Of a stretch of 64,000 bases of DNA, positions 17,218 to 25,641 are shown piece by piece. The stretch is from Intestinibaculum porci (GTDB taxonomy: Bacteria > Bacillota_I > Bacilli_A > Erysipelotrichales > Coprobacillaceae), in assembly GCF_003925875.1 (NCBI RefSeq), contig NZ_AP019309.1, forward strand, positions 2,728,001 to 2,792,000, read 5' to 3'. Under the pieces are notes generated by a model. That model worked only from the letters and a program-made list of their open reading frames with translations. It did not search any database and was not told the origin of the DNA. Every line of letters begins with the position of its first letter. Within the stretch, counting starts at the first letter, position 1. The position numbers and the translations under genes were made by a program.

Positions 17218-18787
17218 AATTATCTTTCACGGCAATCCAGTTTTCGATATTATGATTAACTGATGAAAATTGGACACCAACCTTATAAATCTTTTTTAAA
17301 CCGCTTCTGTAAGGAGAACTATATTTCTTTTCTTCAATTTGTTTCAGTGCTAATTCAGCACTTTGATCAACTTTAAACTCAAAAATATATACAAAGGATT
17401 CTGTTTCCACAATACAATCTGCTCTACCTTTTGCTGAATGTACTTCACATGATACCCTTTGCCCTAACAGCGAAAAAATAATATAAATCTGATCACGCCA
17501 TTCATGCTCGTATTTCATTGAGTTACGATCATATGGAATACCCGCAAATAAAGATTGAAGTTTATTCATAAAGCTTTCAATTTTCCCCAATTTTAAGTCA
17601 ATCACAAAATTCATTGTTGAATTACCCTTAACCTGATCATTATCGCCAAGTACATAATCCAGCAAAACGTTAAGAAAACCATCTTTAACCTCTTCATTAG
17701 GGAAAGCAAGGGTAATAATATCAAGATCTGAGTCATAATTTTTAATCGTTAAATAACCAGATTGATAAAATAACGGAATAAGATCATTTTGATCTGATCG
17801 ATAGTTCATTAAATATGTTCGTAAAACCTGGATACCATCATTAAAATCTTCAATAGCAATATTAGATTTTTGTAATTGTCTAATTAAAAGTGTTGGTGTC
17901 CCAGTTTCAAACCAATACATCCCCAATTGCCCATCATTAAATGAATTAAACAAGCTCACTGGATTATAAATACCTTCTCCTGTTTCAGAAAAACGATATC
18001 CATCATACATTTGTGCTAATTTCTTCTTGCACTCATCCACTGTCAATTTGAGCTTCCGAGCCAAATTGTTAATTTCGGGTTGAAAATTATTCAATAACTC
18101 ATCTTCTGTAATACCACAAATACCGTTAATATCTTCTAACATTGAGATATCTTTCAATTGGTTTAAGTCCCTAAAAATCGAGATTTTATTAAATTTTGTA
18201 ACACCAGTAAAAAATACAAACTGAATATAATCATCCTGATCTTTAAGAGCACTGAAAAACTGACGATATAATTCTCTATTCTTTTCTTCCAACTCTTTAT
18301 TGGGAAACATATTATCAAGCATAGGCTTATCATACTCATCAACTAAGACAACAACGCGATTTCCTGTTTTTTTGTAAAGTGCTCTAAGAATAGATCTAAA
18401 TTTGACGACAACACTTAAATCTTTTTGTAAATCTAAATGATATTCTTCAATTGCGGTATCTAACACACTGTTTAAGATATTTCTTAATCCATCTAATGCA
18501 CTATATTCCCCACTAGCAAAAGAAAAACGAATAACAGGATAAACCTTCCAATCTTTCTCTAATTTTGCAATAGCAGTTCCTTCGAAAAGATCCTTTTCTC
18601 CCTTAAAATAGGACTCTAAAGTTGAAACAAGCAAGCTCTTTCCGAACCTTCGCGGACGATTAAGAATACAAGCATTATATCTATGAATAATATTCCAAAT
18701 GTATTCAGTTTTATCAACATAAATATAATTTTCAGTTCTCAATTTAGTAAATGATTGAACATTCAACGGTAACCTATTCTGATCCAT
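17216..18787 (-). CDS. AAA-ATPase-like / PD-(D/E)XK nuclease-like protein
   Basis: 523 residues. The N-terminal AAA-ATPase-like domain has the family's altered P-loop (NRPRRFGKSLLVSTL) and Walker B (VVVLVDEYDKPML). The C-terminal domain ends in a PD-(D/E)XK pattern (GRADCIVE, then VYIFEFKV). This two-domain family (AAA-ATPase_like plus PDDEXK_9) is variable and often multi-copy in Bacillota and Bacteroidota; its function is not established. The start at 18787 has AGAGG eight bases before it. The gene is visibly more A+T-rich than its glycogen neighbours and interrupts the glgP-pulA order, consistent with insertion. Confidence 0.8.
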   Translation of the reverse strand: MDQNRLPLNVQSFTKLRTENYIYVDKTEYIWNIIHRYNACILNRPRRFGKSLLVSTLESYFKGEKDLFEGTAIAKLEKDWKVYPVIRFSFASGEYSALDGLRNILNSVLDTAIEEYHLDLQKDLSVVVKFRSILRALYKKTGNRVVVLVDEYDKPMLDNMFPNKELEEKNRELYRQFFSALKDQDDYIQFVFFTGVTKFNKISIFRDLNQLKDISMLEDINGICGITEDELLNNFQPEINNLARKLKLTVDECKKKLAQMYDGYRFSETGEGIYNPVSLFNSFNDGQLGMYWFETGTPTLLIRQLQKSNIAIEDFNDGIQVLRTYLMNYRSDQNDLIPLFYQSGYLTIKNYDSDLDIITLAFPNEEVKDGFLNVLLDYVLGDNDQVKGNSTMNFVIDLKLGKIESFMNKLQSLFAGIPYDRNSMKYEHEWRDQIYIIFSLLGQRVSCEVHSAKGRADCIVETESFVYIFEFKVDQSAELALKQIEEKKYSSPYRSGLKKIYKVGVQFSSVNHNIENWIAVKDN

Positions 18788-18833
18788 ACGTCTCACCTCT
18801 TATTTAGATTCTACCATGTTTCTTTCTGTAATA

Positions 18834-18860
18834 CAAAAAAAGCCACGAATTATCGTGACT
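18834..18860 (-). terminator. Terminator of the glgB-glgP-DUF1292 operon
   Basis: On the minus strand a short stem of TCACGA with TCGTGG leads into an eight-base T-run. It begins right at the DUF1292 stop. Confidence 0.65.
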
Positions 18861-19135
18861 TATTCGAAATCATCATCTTCTCCTAAAAAGGCTTCTAAAA
18901 CCGAATTCACAAAATCCCAATCGGTATCTTCTTCCACGGCATGCTGGAGGCCTTCTTCCTCATCACCATCATGATACATCGCATAATAAGAAATGTTATT
19001 TTCTTCGTCTGGGATGTAATCGGTATAGATGGTATAGTGTCGATCAAGCTCAGGATGATCAAAACTATAGACGAGGAAGTAGTCATGTAAGACCCCTTCC
19101 TCATCTTCAAGAGTGATTTTTAAATCTTCATCCAC
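18860..19135 (-). CDS. DUF1292 family protein
   Basis: A 91-residue very acidic protein matching DUF1292: a beta-rich core (HDYFLVYSF, YYAMYHDGD) and an acidic C-terminus (LGEDDDFE). The family is of unknown function. Here it begins two bases after glgP and ends in the operon terminator, so it is translated with the glycogen enzymes. That association may be incidental. Confidence 0.75.
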   Translation of the reverse strand: MDEDLKITLEDEEGVLHDYFLVYSFDHPELDRHYTIYTDYIPDEENNISYYAMYHDGDEEEGLQHAVEEDTDWDFVNSVLEAFLGEDDDFE

Positions 19136-19137
19136 GT

Positions 19138-21534
19138 TTAGTGTTTAACCTTTTCTAAGTGCCAGATATCATTGACATATTCTTCAATAGTACGGTCACT
19201 TGAGAAGTAGCCTGATTCCGCAATGTTCTTTAAGCACATTGCTGACCATTTCTGACGATCCTGATATAATTCATTGATCTTGGCCTGAGCTTCACGGTAA
19301 GATTCAAAGTCAGCTAATAAGAAGTATTCATCATTCTTAGACATTAATTCATCAAAGATTAATTTGAATTCTTCTCTTGACTGATGGAATGTCCCGTCAG
19401 TTAAAGAATCAACGACTTTCTTGATCTTAGGATCATTGTTGTAATAATTCCAAGCAGAGTATGTATTAGAACGTTTTAAGTCTTCGACTTCATGATCTTT
19501 TAAACCGAAGATCACGATATTGTCATCACCTAAGCGTTCATACATTTCAACGTTAGCACCATCCATTGTTCCTAAAGTAACAGCACCGTTCATCATGAAC
19601 TTCATGTTACCAGTACCTGATGCTTCTTTACCAGCAGTTGAGATCTGTTCTGAGACATCGGCAGCTGGCATAATCTTTTCAGCTAAAGTAACACCATAGT
19701 TTTCTAAGAATACAACTTTCAGATAAGCATTCGTATCACGGTCGTTATTTACGACATCAGCGACAGAGTTGATTAATTTAATAACTTTCTTAGCGAAGTA
19801 GTAAGAAGGTGCAGCTTTGGCGCCAAAGATAAAGGTATGTGGATAGATACGGAAATCTGGGTTAGCTTTCATTTCCTGATATAAGTAGATGACATGCATG
19901 ATATTTAATAACTGACGTTTATAAGCATGTAATCTCTTAACCTGGATATCAAAGATAGAATTGACATCAACTTCGACACCATTGTGTTCTTTGATATAGT
20001 CTGCTAAAACCTGTTTTCTCTGCTGTTTTACGTTATAGAATTTAGCCTGAACGATAGAATCGTTGACATATTTATTTAAGTTTGATAATAAATCAGGTTC
20101 CTTAATCCAGTCATCCCCAATTGTTTCGTGTAATAACGCGGTTAATTCAGGGTTAGAGTAAGCCAGCCAGCGACGATGTGTAACACCGTTTGTCTTGTTG
20201 TTGAACTTACCTGGGAATAAGTCATTGAATTCTTTCATTTCACGTGTCTTTAAGATTTCAGTATGTAATGCTGCAACCCCATTGACAGAGAATGAACCTG
20301 CAATGGCTAAGTTTGCCATATGCACCTGACCATCTTTCAGAATACGTACTTTTCTTAGGATTTCTTCATCACCATCAGTTTTCATCTTAACGAAGCCAAC
20401 GAAACGACGATCGATTTCTTCGATAATCTGATAAATACGTGGTAATAAGTCTCTCATGACATCGATTGGCCATTTTTCTAAGGCTTCCGCTAAGATCGTA
20501 TGGTTCGTATAGGCACAAGTATGTTTTACGATTTCCCATGATTCATCCCAGCCCATGTCATATTCATCCATAAAGATACGCATTAATTCAGGAATAACTA
20601 ATACAGGATGCGTATCATTTAACTGAATAACATTTTTATCTGCAAAATTCGTTAAGTCTGGATACACTCTTAAGTGTGCACGGATAATAGAATTTAAGCC
20701 GGCAGCCACAAAGAAATACTGCTGTTTTAATCTTAAAATACGTCCTGCTAATGTTGAATCATCAGGATATAAGGTCTGACAGATCTGATTCACTTCGTTC
20801 GCATACTGCTGGAAATCCTTATTAGAAGGAATATTTTCAGAAGGTTCAGCCTTCCATAATCTTAATGTATTTGTAATGATGGTATCATTACCAACCACTG
20901 GTACATCATATGGAACTGCGCGGACTGCTTCCGCATCAACATGTTTCCATTTTTGTTCATTATCATCCCAGATGACTTTCCCCCAGAATTTTACGTCGCA
21001 GGAATGTTTTGGTTTACGTACTTCCCACTGATAACCTAAATGAAGCCACTGATCTGGTACTTCGACCTGATAGCCGTCTTCAATTTTCTGTTTGAAAAAG
21101 CCATAGTCATAACGAATAGTATGACCGAATGCAGGATAAGATAATGAGGCTAAAGAATCCATAAAACAAGCTGCTAAACGACCTAAACCGCCATTCCCTA
21201 AACCAGCATCTGCTTCTAATTCTTCCAGTTCATGAATATTGATACCGAAGTCAGCTAAACCTTCCTTCGCAATATCATAAATACCCAGATTCATCATGTT
21301 GTTAACCAGTAAACGACCAATTAAGAATTCCATTGAGAAATAATGAAGCTGTTTCTTTGATTTCTGCTGAATGGCCATTTTGGTCATTGCCCAGTTGACA
21401 CTGGCATAATCACGTACCATTGTTTCAAGAACCATGAATTTTTCTGTAATGTGTGATTCTTCAACAGTACGACCATACGATTCAATAATTCGTTTAGAGA
21501 ACTCGTATTTAAATTCTTCCTTAGTTTTAAACAT
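19138..21534 (-). CDS. glgP: Glycogen phosphorylase
   Basis: 798 residues of the GT35 family. The pyridoxal-phosphate motif EASGTGNMKFMMNG is present with the cofactor Lys at 645, and LGNGGLGRLAACFMDSLA marks the substrate/PLP region. The enzyme releases glucose-1-phosphate from glycogen ends. It follows glgB by 13 bases. No synthase (glgA) or glgC/D is seen in the window, so the synthetic genes must lie elsewhere. Confidence 0.97.
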   Translation of the reverse strand: MFKTKEEFKYEFSKRIIESYGRTVEESHITEKFMVLETMVRDYASVNWAMTKMAIQQKSKKQLHYFSMEFLIGRLLVNNMMNLGIYDIAKEGLADFGINIHELEELEADAGLGNGGLGRLAACFMDSLASLSYPAFGHTIRYDYGFFKQKIEDGYQVEVPDQWLHLGYQWEVRKPKHSCDVKFWGKVIWDDNEQKWKHVDAEAVRAVPYDVPVVGNDTIITNTLRLWKAEPSENIPSNKDFQQYANEVNQICQTLYPDDSTLAGRILRLKQQYFFVAAGLNSIIRAHLRVYPDLTNFADKNVIQLNDTHPVLVIPELMRIFMDEYDMGWDESWEIVKHTCAYTNHTILAEALEKWPIDVMRDLLPRIYQIIEEIDRRFVGFVKMKTDGDEEILRKVRILKDGQVHMANLAIAGSFSVNGVAALHTEILKTREMKEFNDLFPGKFNNKTNGVTHRRWLAYSNPELTALLHETIGDDWIKEPDLLSNLNKYVNDSIVQAKFYNVKQQRKQVLADYIKEHNGVEVDVNSIFDIQVKRLHAYKRQLLNIMHVIYLYQEMKANPDFRIYPHTFIFGAKAAPSYYFAKKVIKLINSVADVVNNDRDTNAYLKVVFLENYGVTLAEKIMPAADVSEQISTAGKEASGTGNMKFMMNGAVTLGTMDGANVEMYERLGDDNIVIFGLKDHEVEDLKRSNTYSAWNYYNNDPKIKKVVDSLTDGTFHQSREEFKLIFDELMSKNDEYFLLADFESYREAQAKINELYQDRQKWSAMCLKNIAESGYFSSDRTIEEYVNDIWHLEKVKH

Positions 21535-21547
21535 TTTTTACCCCCGA

Positions 21548-23740
21548 TTACTTTTTGTCAGCCGCAGCTTTTTTCTGCGTGCTCGTTTTTCTTGACGTCT
21601 TGGCTGCTGTCTTCGTGGCAGTCTTGCGTGTTGTCTTCGTTGTCGCTTTAGACGTCTTTGATGGTGCCTTTTTCGTTTCTGTCTTACTTACTGTTTTACT
21701 TTCCGCTTTTGCTTTTGGCGCAGCCTTTGTTTTGGACGCTGCTTTTTTCGCTGCCGCTTTCTTAGCTGGCGCTTTTGCTGTTTTTTCAGCTGGTTTTTCA
21801 GCTGGTTTTTCAGCTTCTTCTTTTGCCTTTTGGGCAGCCTTTGCAGCCGCTTCACGTTTTGCTTTTCTCGTTGCTAAGGTTTCTTTTCCCTTATAACTGA
21901 AGACGCAAGCACTAAATGGTGCTAATTTCACAGTAATAGACTGATCCTGATTCAGACAAGTGCCATCAACTGATTTGATTGGTTTGGTATTCAGGAAGTT
22001 ACTTCCTGTATACTTACCTTCATCTGTGTTCATGATTTCTGTATACGTGCCCTTAAATGGAACCGGAATCGTATAGCCTTCATGTTTATTGCCAATGAAG
22101 TTGAGGACAACAACGATACAGTCACCATCTGGATCATGTCTTGCATATGCAAAGACTGACTGCTGGTTATCATCGACAACTAACCATTCAAATCCTTCCG
22201 GATCATAATCAAGCTTCCATAATGCTGGATGTTCATCATAAAGCTTATTTAAATCAGCGAAGAAATGGTGGAAGGAATCATGCTGTGGATATTTCAGGAT
22301 TTCCCAGCCTAACGCTTTCTTTTCATCCCATTCCTTGTATTCGCCAAGTTCATTGCCCATGAAGTTTAACTTCTTGCCAGGATGTGTAAACATATATGTA
22401 TATAATGCTTTGGCCTGGGCAAACTTATCATCATTTAAGCCCCACATCTTATTCAGAATCGTTGCTTTGCCATGAACCACTTCATCGTGTGAGAATGGCA
22501 GAATGAAACGTTCTGAGTAGAAGTACATCATGGAGAACGTTAAAAGGTTATGGTCATACTGACGATAAACAGGATCTTCTTTGAAATAGCGAAGGGTATC
22601 GTTCATCCAGCCCATATCCCATTTATAGTCGAAACCAACACCGCCTTCATCCACTGGTTTTGTCACAAATGGGAAGTCGGTACTATCTTCAGCGATCAGC
22701 ATAACGCCTGGATATTCCTCATTCATACGTTTATTCATACGTTTGAGTAATTCGATTGCGCCATCGTTTTCGCCGATAAACTTGTTACCTTTCCAGTATA
22801 ACATATTGGATACCGCATCAAAACGGATCCCATCAATATGGAATTCTTCAGCCCAGAAATGGACCGCTGACATTAAGAATGAGCGAACTTCTTCTTTCCC
22901 GGCATCAAAATAAACAGAATCCCATTCTGAATAACGGCGATTGACATCAGCATATTCATAAACCCAGCCGCCATCAAACTGATGTAAGCCGTGCGCATCT
23001 TTAACGAAATGCGCTAATACCATATCCATAATAACCCCGATGCCGTTTTTATGACATTCATCAATAAAATGCATCAGCTGTTTTGGATTACCATAACGCG
23101 ACGTTGCACTGAAGTAACCAGTTGCCTGATAACCCCATGAGCCATCAAATGGGAATTCATTTAATGGCATTAATTCTAAGTGCGTGAACCCATTTTCTTT
23201 CGCATATGGAATAATCATTTCCGATAATTCCTCATAAGAATAGAATGTGCCGTCTTCCGTATCCGTAAATGGCTTCTTTAATTTCCATGATCCTAAGTTC
23301 GCTTCATAAATCGTCATCTTACGATCAAAGTTTTTCGTACGCTTTTTCATCCAGTCCCCATCAGTCCATGGGAAGCCGCGTAAGTCATAAACCTTAGAAG
23401 CCGTACCAGGACGGATTTCACTAAAGAAAGCATAAGGATCGGCTTTTTCAATCATGCCGCCATCAGCCTTCTCAATACGATATTTATACATTTGGAAATC
23501 TTTTACATGAGGAATCCATTTGGTCCAGATCCCGCCATTGTAATGACGTTCCATATAATCATTGTGACCGTCCCAGTTGTTGAAATCACCAATCACCTGC
23601 ACAGAGCGAGCGTTAGGTGCATAGACAGTAAAACGCACACCATCGATATTATCCACTGTTTCGGGATGTGCACCGAAAAGCTTATAAGCTTCAAGACAGT
23701 TTCCTTCATGATATAATTTAATCAAGAAATCATCTAACAT
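21548..23740 (-). CDS. glgB: 1,4-alpha-glucan branching enzyme with histone-H1-like tail
   Basis: 730 residues. The N-terminal CBM48 domain (FTVYAPNARSVQVIGDFNNW) precedes a GH13 barrel with nucleophile Asp308 (GIRFDAVSNML), acid/base Glu351 (LIAEDST) and Asp419 (FSHDEVVHGK). It makes alpha-1,6 branches in glycogen. The enzyme proper ends near residue 618. The last 112 residues (619-730) are almost only Ala, Lys, Thr, Ser, Pro and Glu and increasingly basic, which is not part of normal GlgB. The start at 23740 has GGAGG upstream; an ATG 18 bases earlier is less likely. Confidence 0.95.
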   Translation of the reverse strand: MLDDFLIKLYHEGNCLEAYKLFGAHPETVDNIDGVRFTVYAPNARSVQVIGDFNNWDGHNDYMERHYNGGIWTKWIPHVKDFQMYKYRIEKADGGMIEKADPYAFFSEIRPGTASKVYDLRGFPWTDGDWMKKRTKNFDRKMTIYEANLGSWKLKKPFTDTEDGTFYSYEELSEMIIPYAKENGFTHLELMPLNEFPFDGSWGYQATGYFSATSRYGNPKQLMHFIDECHKNGIGVIMDMVLAHFVKDAHGLHQFDGGWVYEYADVNRRYSEWDSVYFDAGKEEVRSFLMSAVHFWAEEFHIDGIRFDAVSNMLYWKGNKFIGENDGAIELLKRMNKRMNEEYPGVMLIAEDSTDFPFVTKPVDEGGVGFDYKWDMGWMNDTLRYFKEDPVYRQYDHNLLTFSMMYFYSERFILPFSHDEVVHGKATILNKMWGLNDDKFAQAKALYTYMFTHPGKKLNFMGNELGEYKEWDEKKALGWEILKYPQHDSFHHFFADLNKLYDEHPALWKLDYDPEGFEWLVVDDNQQSVFAYARHDPDGDCIVVVLNFIGNKHEGYTIPVPFKGTYTEIMNTDEGKYTGSNFLNTKPIKSVDGTCLNQDQSITVKLAPFSACVFSYKGKETLATRKAKREAAAKAAQKAKEEAEKPAEKPAEKTAKAPAKKAAAKKAASKTKAAPKAKAESKTVSKTETKKAPSKTSKATTKTTRKTATKTAAKTSRKTSTQKKAAADKK
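21551..21886 (-). repeat. Lys/Ala-rich low-complexity tail of glgB
   Basis: These 112 codons encode an imperfectly repetitive tail with units such as EKPAEKPAEKTAKAP and KTARK/KTSRK-like basic blocks. The composition resembles histone H1 and the bacterial H1-like or AlgP-like tails. Codons vary among the repeats, so this is not a recent simple expansion. Confidence 0.8.
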
Positions 23741-23766
23741 ACATATTTCCTCCATCATATATACTT

Positions 23767-23772
23767 ATTATA
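23767..23772 (-). promoter_or_regulatory. -10 element of the glgB operon
   Basis: A perfect TATAAT (minus strand 23772-23767) lies about 27 bases before the glgB start. No good -35 is seen at 17 bases, which would suit an activated promoter. Confidence 0.5.
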
Positions 23773-23801
23773 CAGGATCCGGGAAATATTTCCATTAATT
23801 T

Positions 23802-23815
23802 TCAAACCGCTTTCA
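23802..23815 (-). promoter_or_regulatory. Candidate CcpA cre site upstream of glgB
   Basis: On the minus strand it reads TGAAAGCGGTTTGA, one mismatch from the cre consensus TGWNANCGNTNWCA. It is centred about 39 bases upstream of the -10, a position from which CcpA could activate or modulate the glycogen operon. Confidence 0.45.
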
Positions 23816-23824
23816 AAAATTGTT

Positions 23825-24814
23825 TTATCTTACATTTATTTCATTAATATGACTTAAGATAATATCGCTCGTTCCATCAGTGTTTTCGCGAATTTCAATA
23901 TTATTCTTATTCACATAGTCTTCGACACTCACTGTCACACTCATATCGGTATCTGTCGTGATTTTACATTTTTCAATGGCACTCGTTAACGTATTCGCGT
24001 TAATTGTATCCTCACTATCCACCCCTAAATTTTTGAGGTTTTCTTTGGATTCTTCAGCCGCCTGGTCATTGCTCGCTAACACCTGCTGAACAATTTCAAT
24101 CGGTTTGATCACTTCCTGATGCATAACCTTCTGATTCAGCTGCTGTTTCATCAGGGCAATCGCCTGACTATCTTTCACCGAATAATTGGCTTCCGCTTTT
24201 TTGACCACTTTGGTCATCGCACTGACCTTCTGACGATCCGTTAATTTCTCTTCGCCTTTGATCCATTGCGTATTTAAATACGTATCTAATTTCCCATCAA
24301 TGGCATATTTCTTTTCAATTAAATAGAGACTGTGACGATCGATATTCACGATAATCGCTTCATCGACTGGCGCGCCGATGCCTGGCAATGTCTGCGCGCG
24401 GGAAATGCGGACATTATCCGGATCCAGCACCGATACCGGTACAAATTTATAATTCAGTTTTAACGCTGCCACAACGCGATCTCCGTCTTTATAACAATCT
24501 ACATGCAAAACCATGCAGTTTGGCATGCCTTCGATCACGCTGCCTAATTTAAAGAACTTCTCAGTAACTTCTTTAGCCTGCTCTTTAAACTTTTCATCGT
24601 TTTCAATCATCTGATTAGCTCTGAGCATCATTTCATGCATCGAGCCCACAACGACCTGTTTGATTTGATTAGAGTTTAAACCCTTTTCTACTTTTTTCTG
24701 ATAATAATCCTGGGTTGTATCATTGAGCGTCGCAAATTCATCTGATAAATGAATTTTCCGATGTTCAAAATCAATCATGTGAACAAGAATTTTATTAATA
24801 ACAATAGTATTCAC
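23825..24814 (-). CDS. Nucleoid-associated (NdpA/YejK-like) protein
   Basis: 329 residues. The N-terminus (TIVINKILVHMIDFEHRKIHLSDEF) and the alpha/beta layout match the 37-kDa nucleoid-associated family. Members bind or associate with the chromosome in Proteobacteria; roles in Bacillota are little known. I start at a GTG (24814) because GGAAGGAGGGG lies five bases upstream; the ATG at 24847 has no such site. It stands just upstream of glgB on the same strand but is separated from it by the glgB promoter region. Confidence 0.7.
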   Translation of the reverse strand: MNTIVINKILVHMIDFEHRKIHLSDEFATLNDTTQDYYQKKVEKGLNSNQIKQVVVGSMHEMMLRANQMIENDEKFKEQAKEVTEKFFKLGSVIEGMPNCMVLHVDCYKDGDRVVAALKLNYKFVPVSVLDPDNVRISRAQTLPGIGAPVDEAIIVNIDRHSLYLIEKKYAIDGKLDTYLNTQWIKGEEKLTDRQKVSAMTKVVKKAEANYSVKDSQAIALMKQQLNQKVMHQEVIKPIEIVQQVLASNDQAAEESKENLKNLGVDSEDTINANTLTSAIEKCKITTDTDMSVTVSVEDYVNKNNIEIRENTDGTSDIILSHINEINVR

Positions 24815-24861
24815 ATCGTCCCCTCCTTCCAGGGCATTATAGCACATTTCTTATTAAAAAC

Positions 24862-25506
24862 CTATTCTTCACTTAAGCGAGAAGTCACCGATGACTTCTT
24901 ATCAATGCCTTCACTCGAGCGGCGAATCAGAATCGATGTTCGAATACTCAAATTCGATAATGCATCTTTAAAAACCGAATAAGAAACGGTGCGTTTCTCC
25001 TTCACCTGATTCATAAAGGTTACACTATTGCCATCCTCTGAAACAATATAAGGAATCCGTAAATAGGTGATACGGGCATTATCGATCTTCCTTACCACCT
25101 GATTCGTTTTTTTATTCGTCACGGCGATGACATCGCCGGTCAATAAAAAAGAATAGGCGACTTTACTAGCGACCTGAGAACCGATCAGATCATTTTTATG
25201 CGCCCCGGTATATTTGACATATTTTGTAAAACTCTGTGCATTCGTTAATGAATAACCAGCCACCCGGTCATCGGCATCCAAAATAATCTGCGTTTTCTCA
25301 AAAGCGGACGAATCATGCGTCGCAATATGGCCATAAGCGCATAAAGCTGCATCCTGGGTTAAGACCTCATAAGAAAAATCCTTAGCGGAAATCTTCTCCG
25401 TTTTCATGGCATTTTTCGGCAGCTGATTAAACCCTGTCACGAGAATCGTTCCCACTAAGAGAAGGTTATATAAAATTGTCGTATGCCGTGGTAAAATCCG
25501 TGCCAT
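24862..25506 (-). CDS. Exported or membrane-anchored protein of unknown function
   Basis: 214 residues. A single N-terminal hydrophobic segment (TTILYNLLLVGTILVTGF) after a basic start suggests a signal anchor. The remainder is a soluble domain I cannot assign. The C-terminus is Ser/Arg/Lys-rich. The start at 25506 has AAAGGGG upstream. It lies 47 bases before the NdpA-like gene and may share its transcript. Confidence 0.55.
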   Translation of the reverse strand: MARILPRHTTILYNLLLVGTILVTGFNQLPKNAMKTEKISAKDFSYEVLTQDAALCAYGHIATHDSSAFEKTQIILDADDRVAGYSLTNAQSFTKYVKYTGAHKNDLIGSQVASKVAYSFLLTGDVIAVTNKKTNQVVRKIDNARITYLRIPYIVSEDGNSVTFMNQVKEKRTVSYSVFKDALSNLSIRTSILIRRSSEGIDKKSSVTSRLSEE

Positions 25507-25641
25507 CGCTTTCGCCCCTTTCAGCCCTATTCTAGCGAAATGTGCCCCGCTTAGCAACTATCAATTGATTTTCCAATCTTGTGGATTTCTAAAAAAACGC
25601 AGTGCAGTTATGTTAAAATAAGAATAAAGGATGTGACTTTT

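Noticed and set aside
21555-21896. Plus-strand 113-codon Ala/Val/Phe-rich frame
   Set aside because: It is the antisense reading of the low-complexity glgB tail; biased codons keep several frames open.
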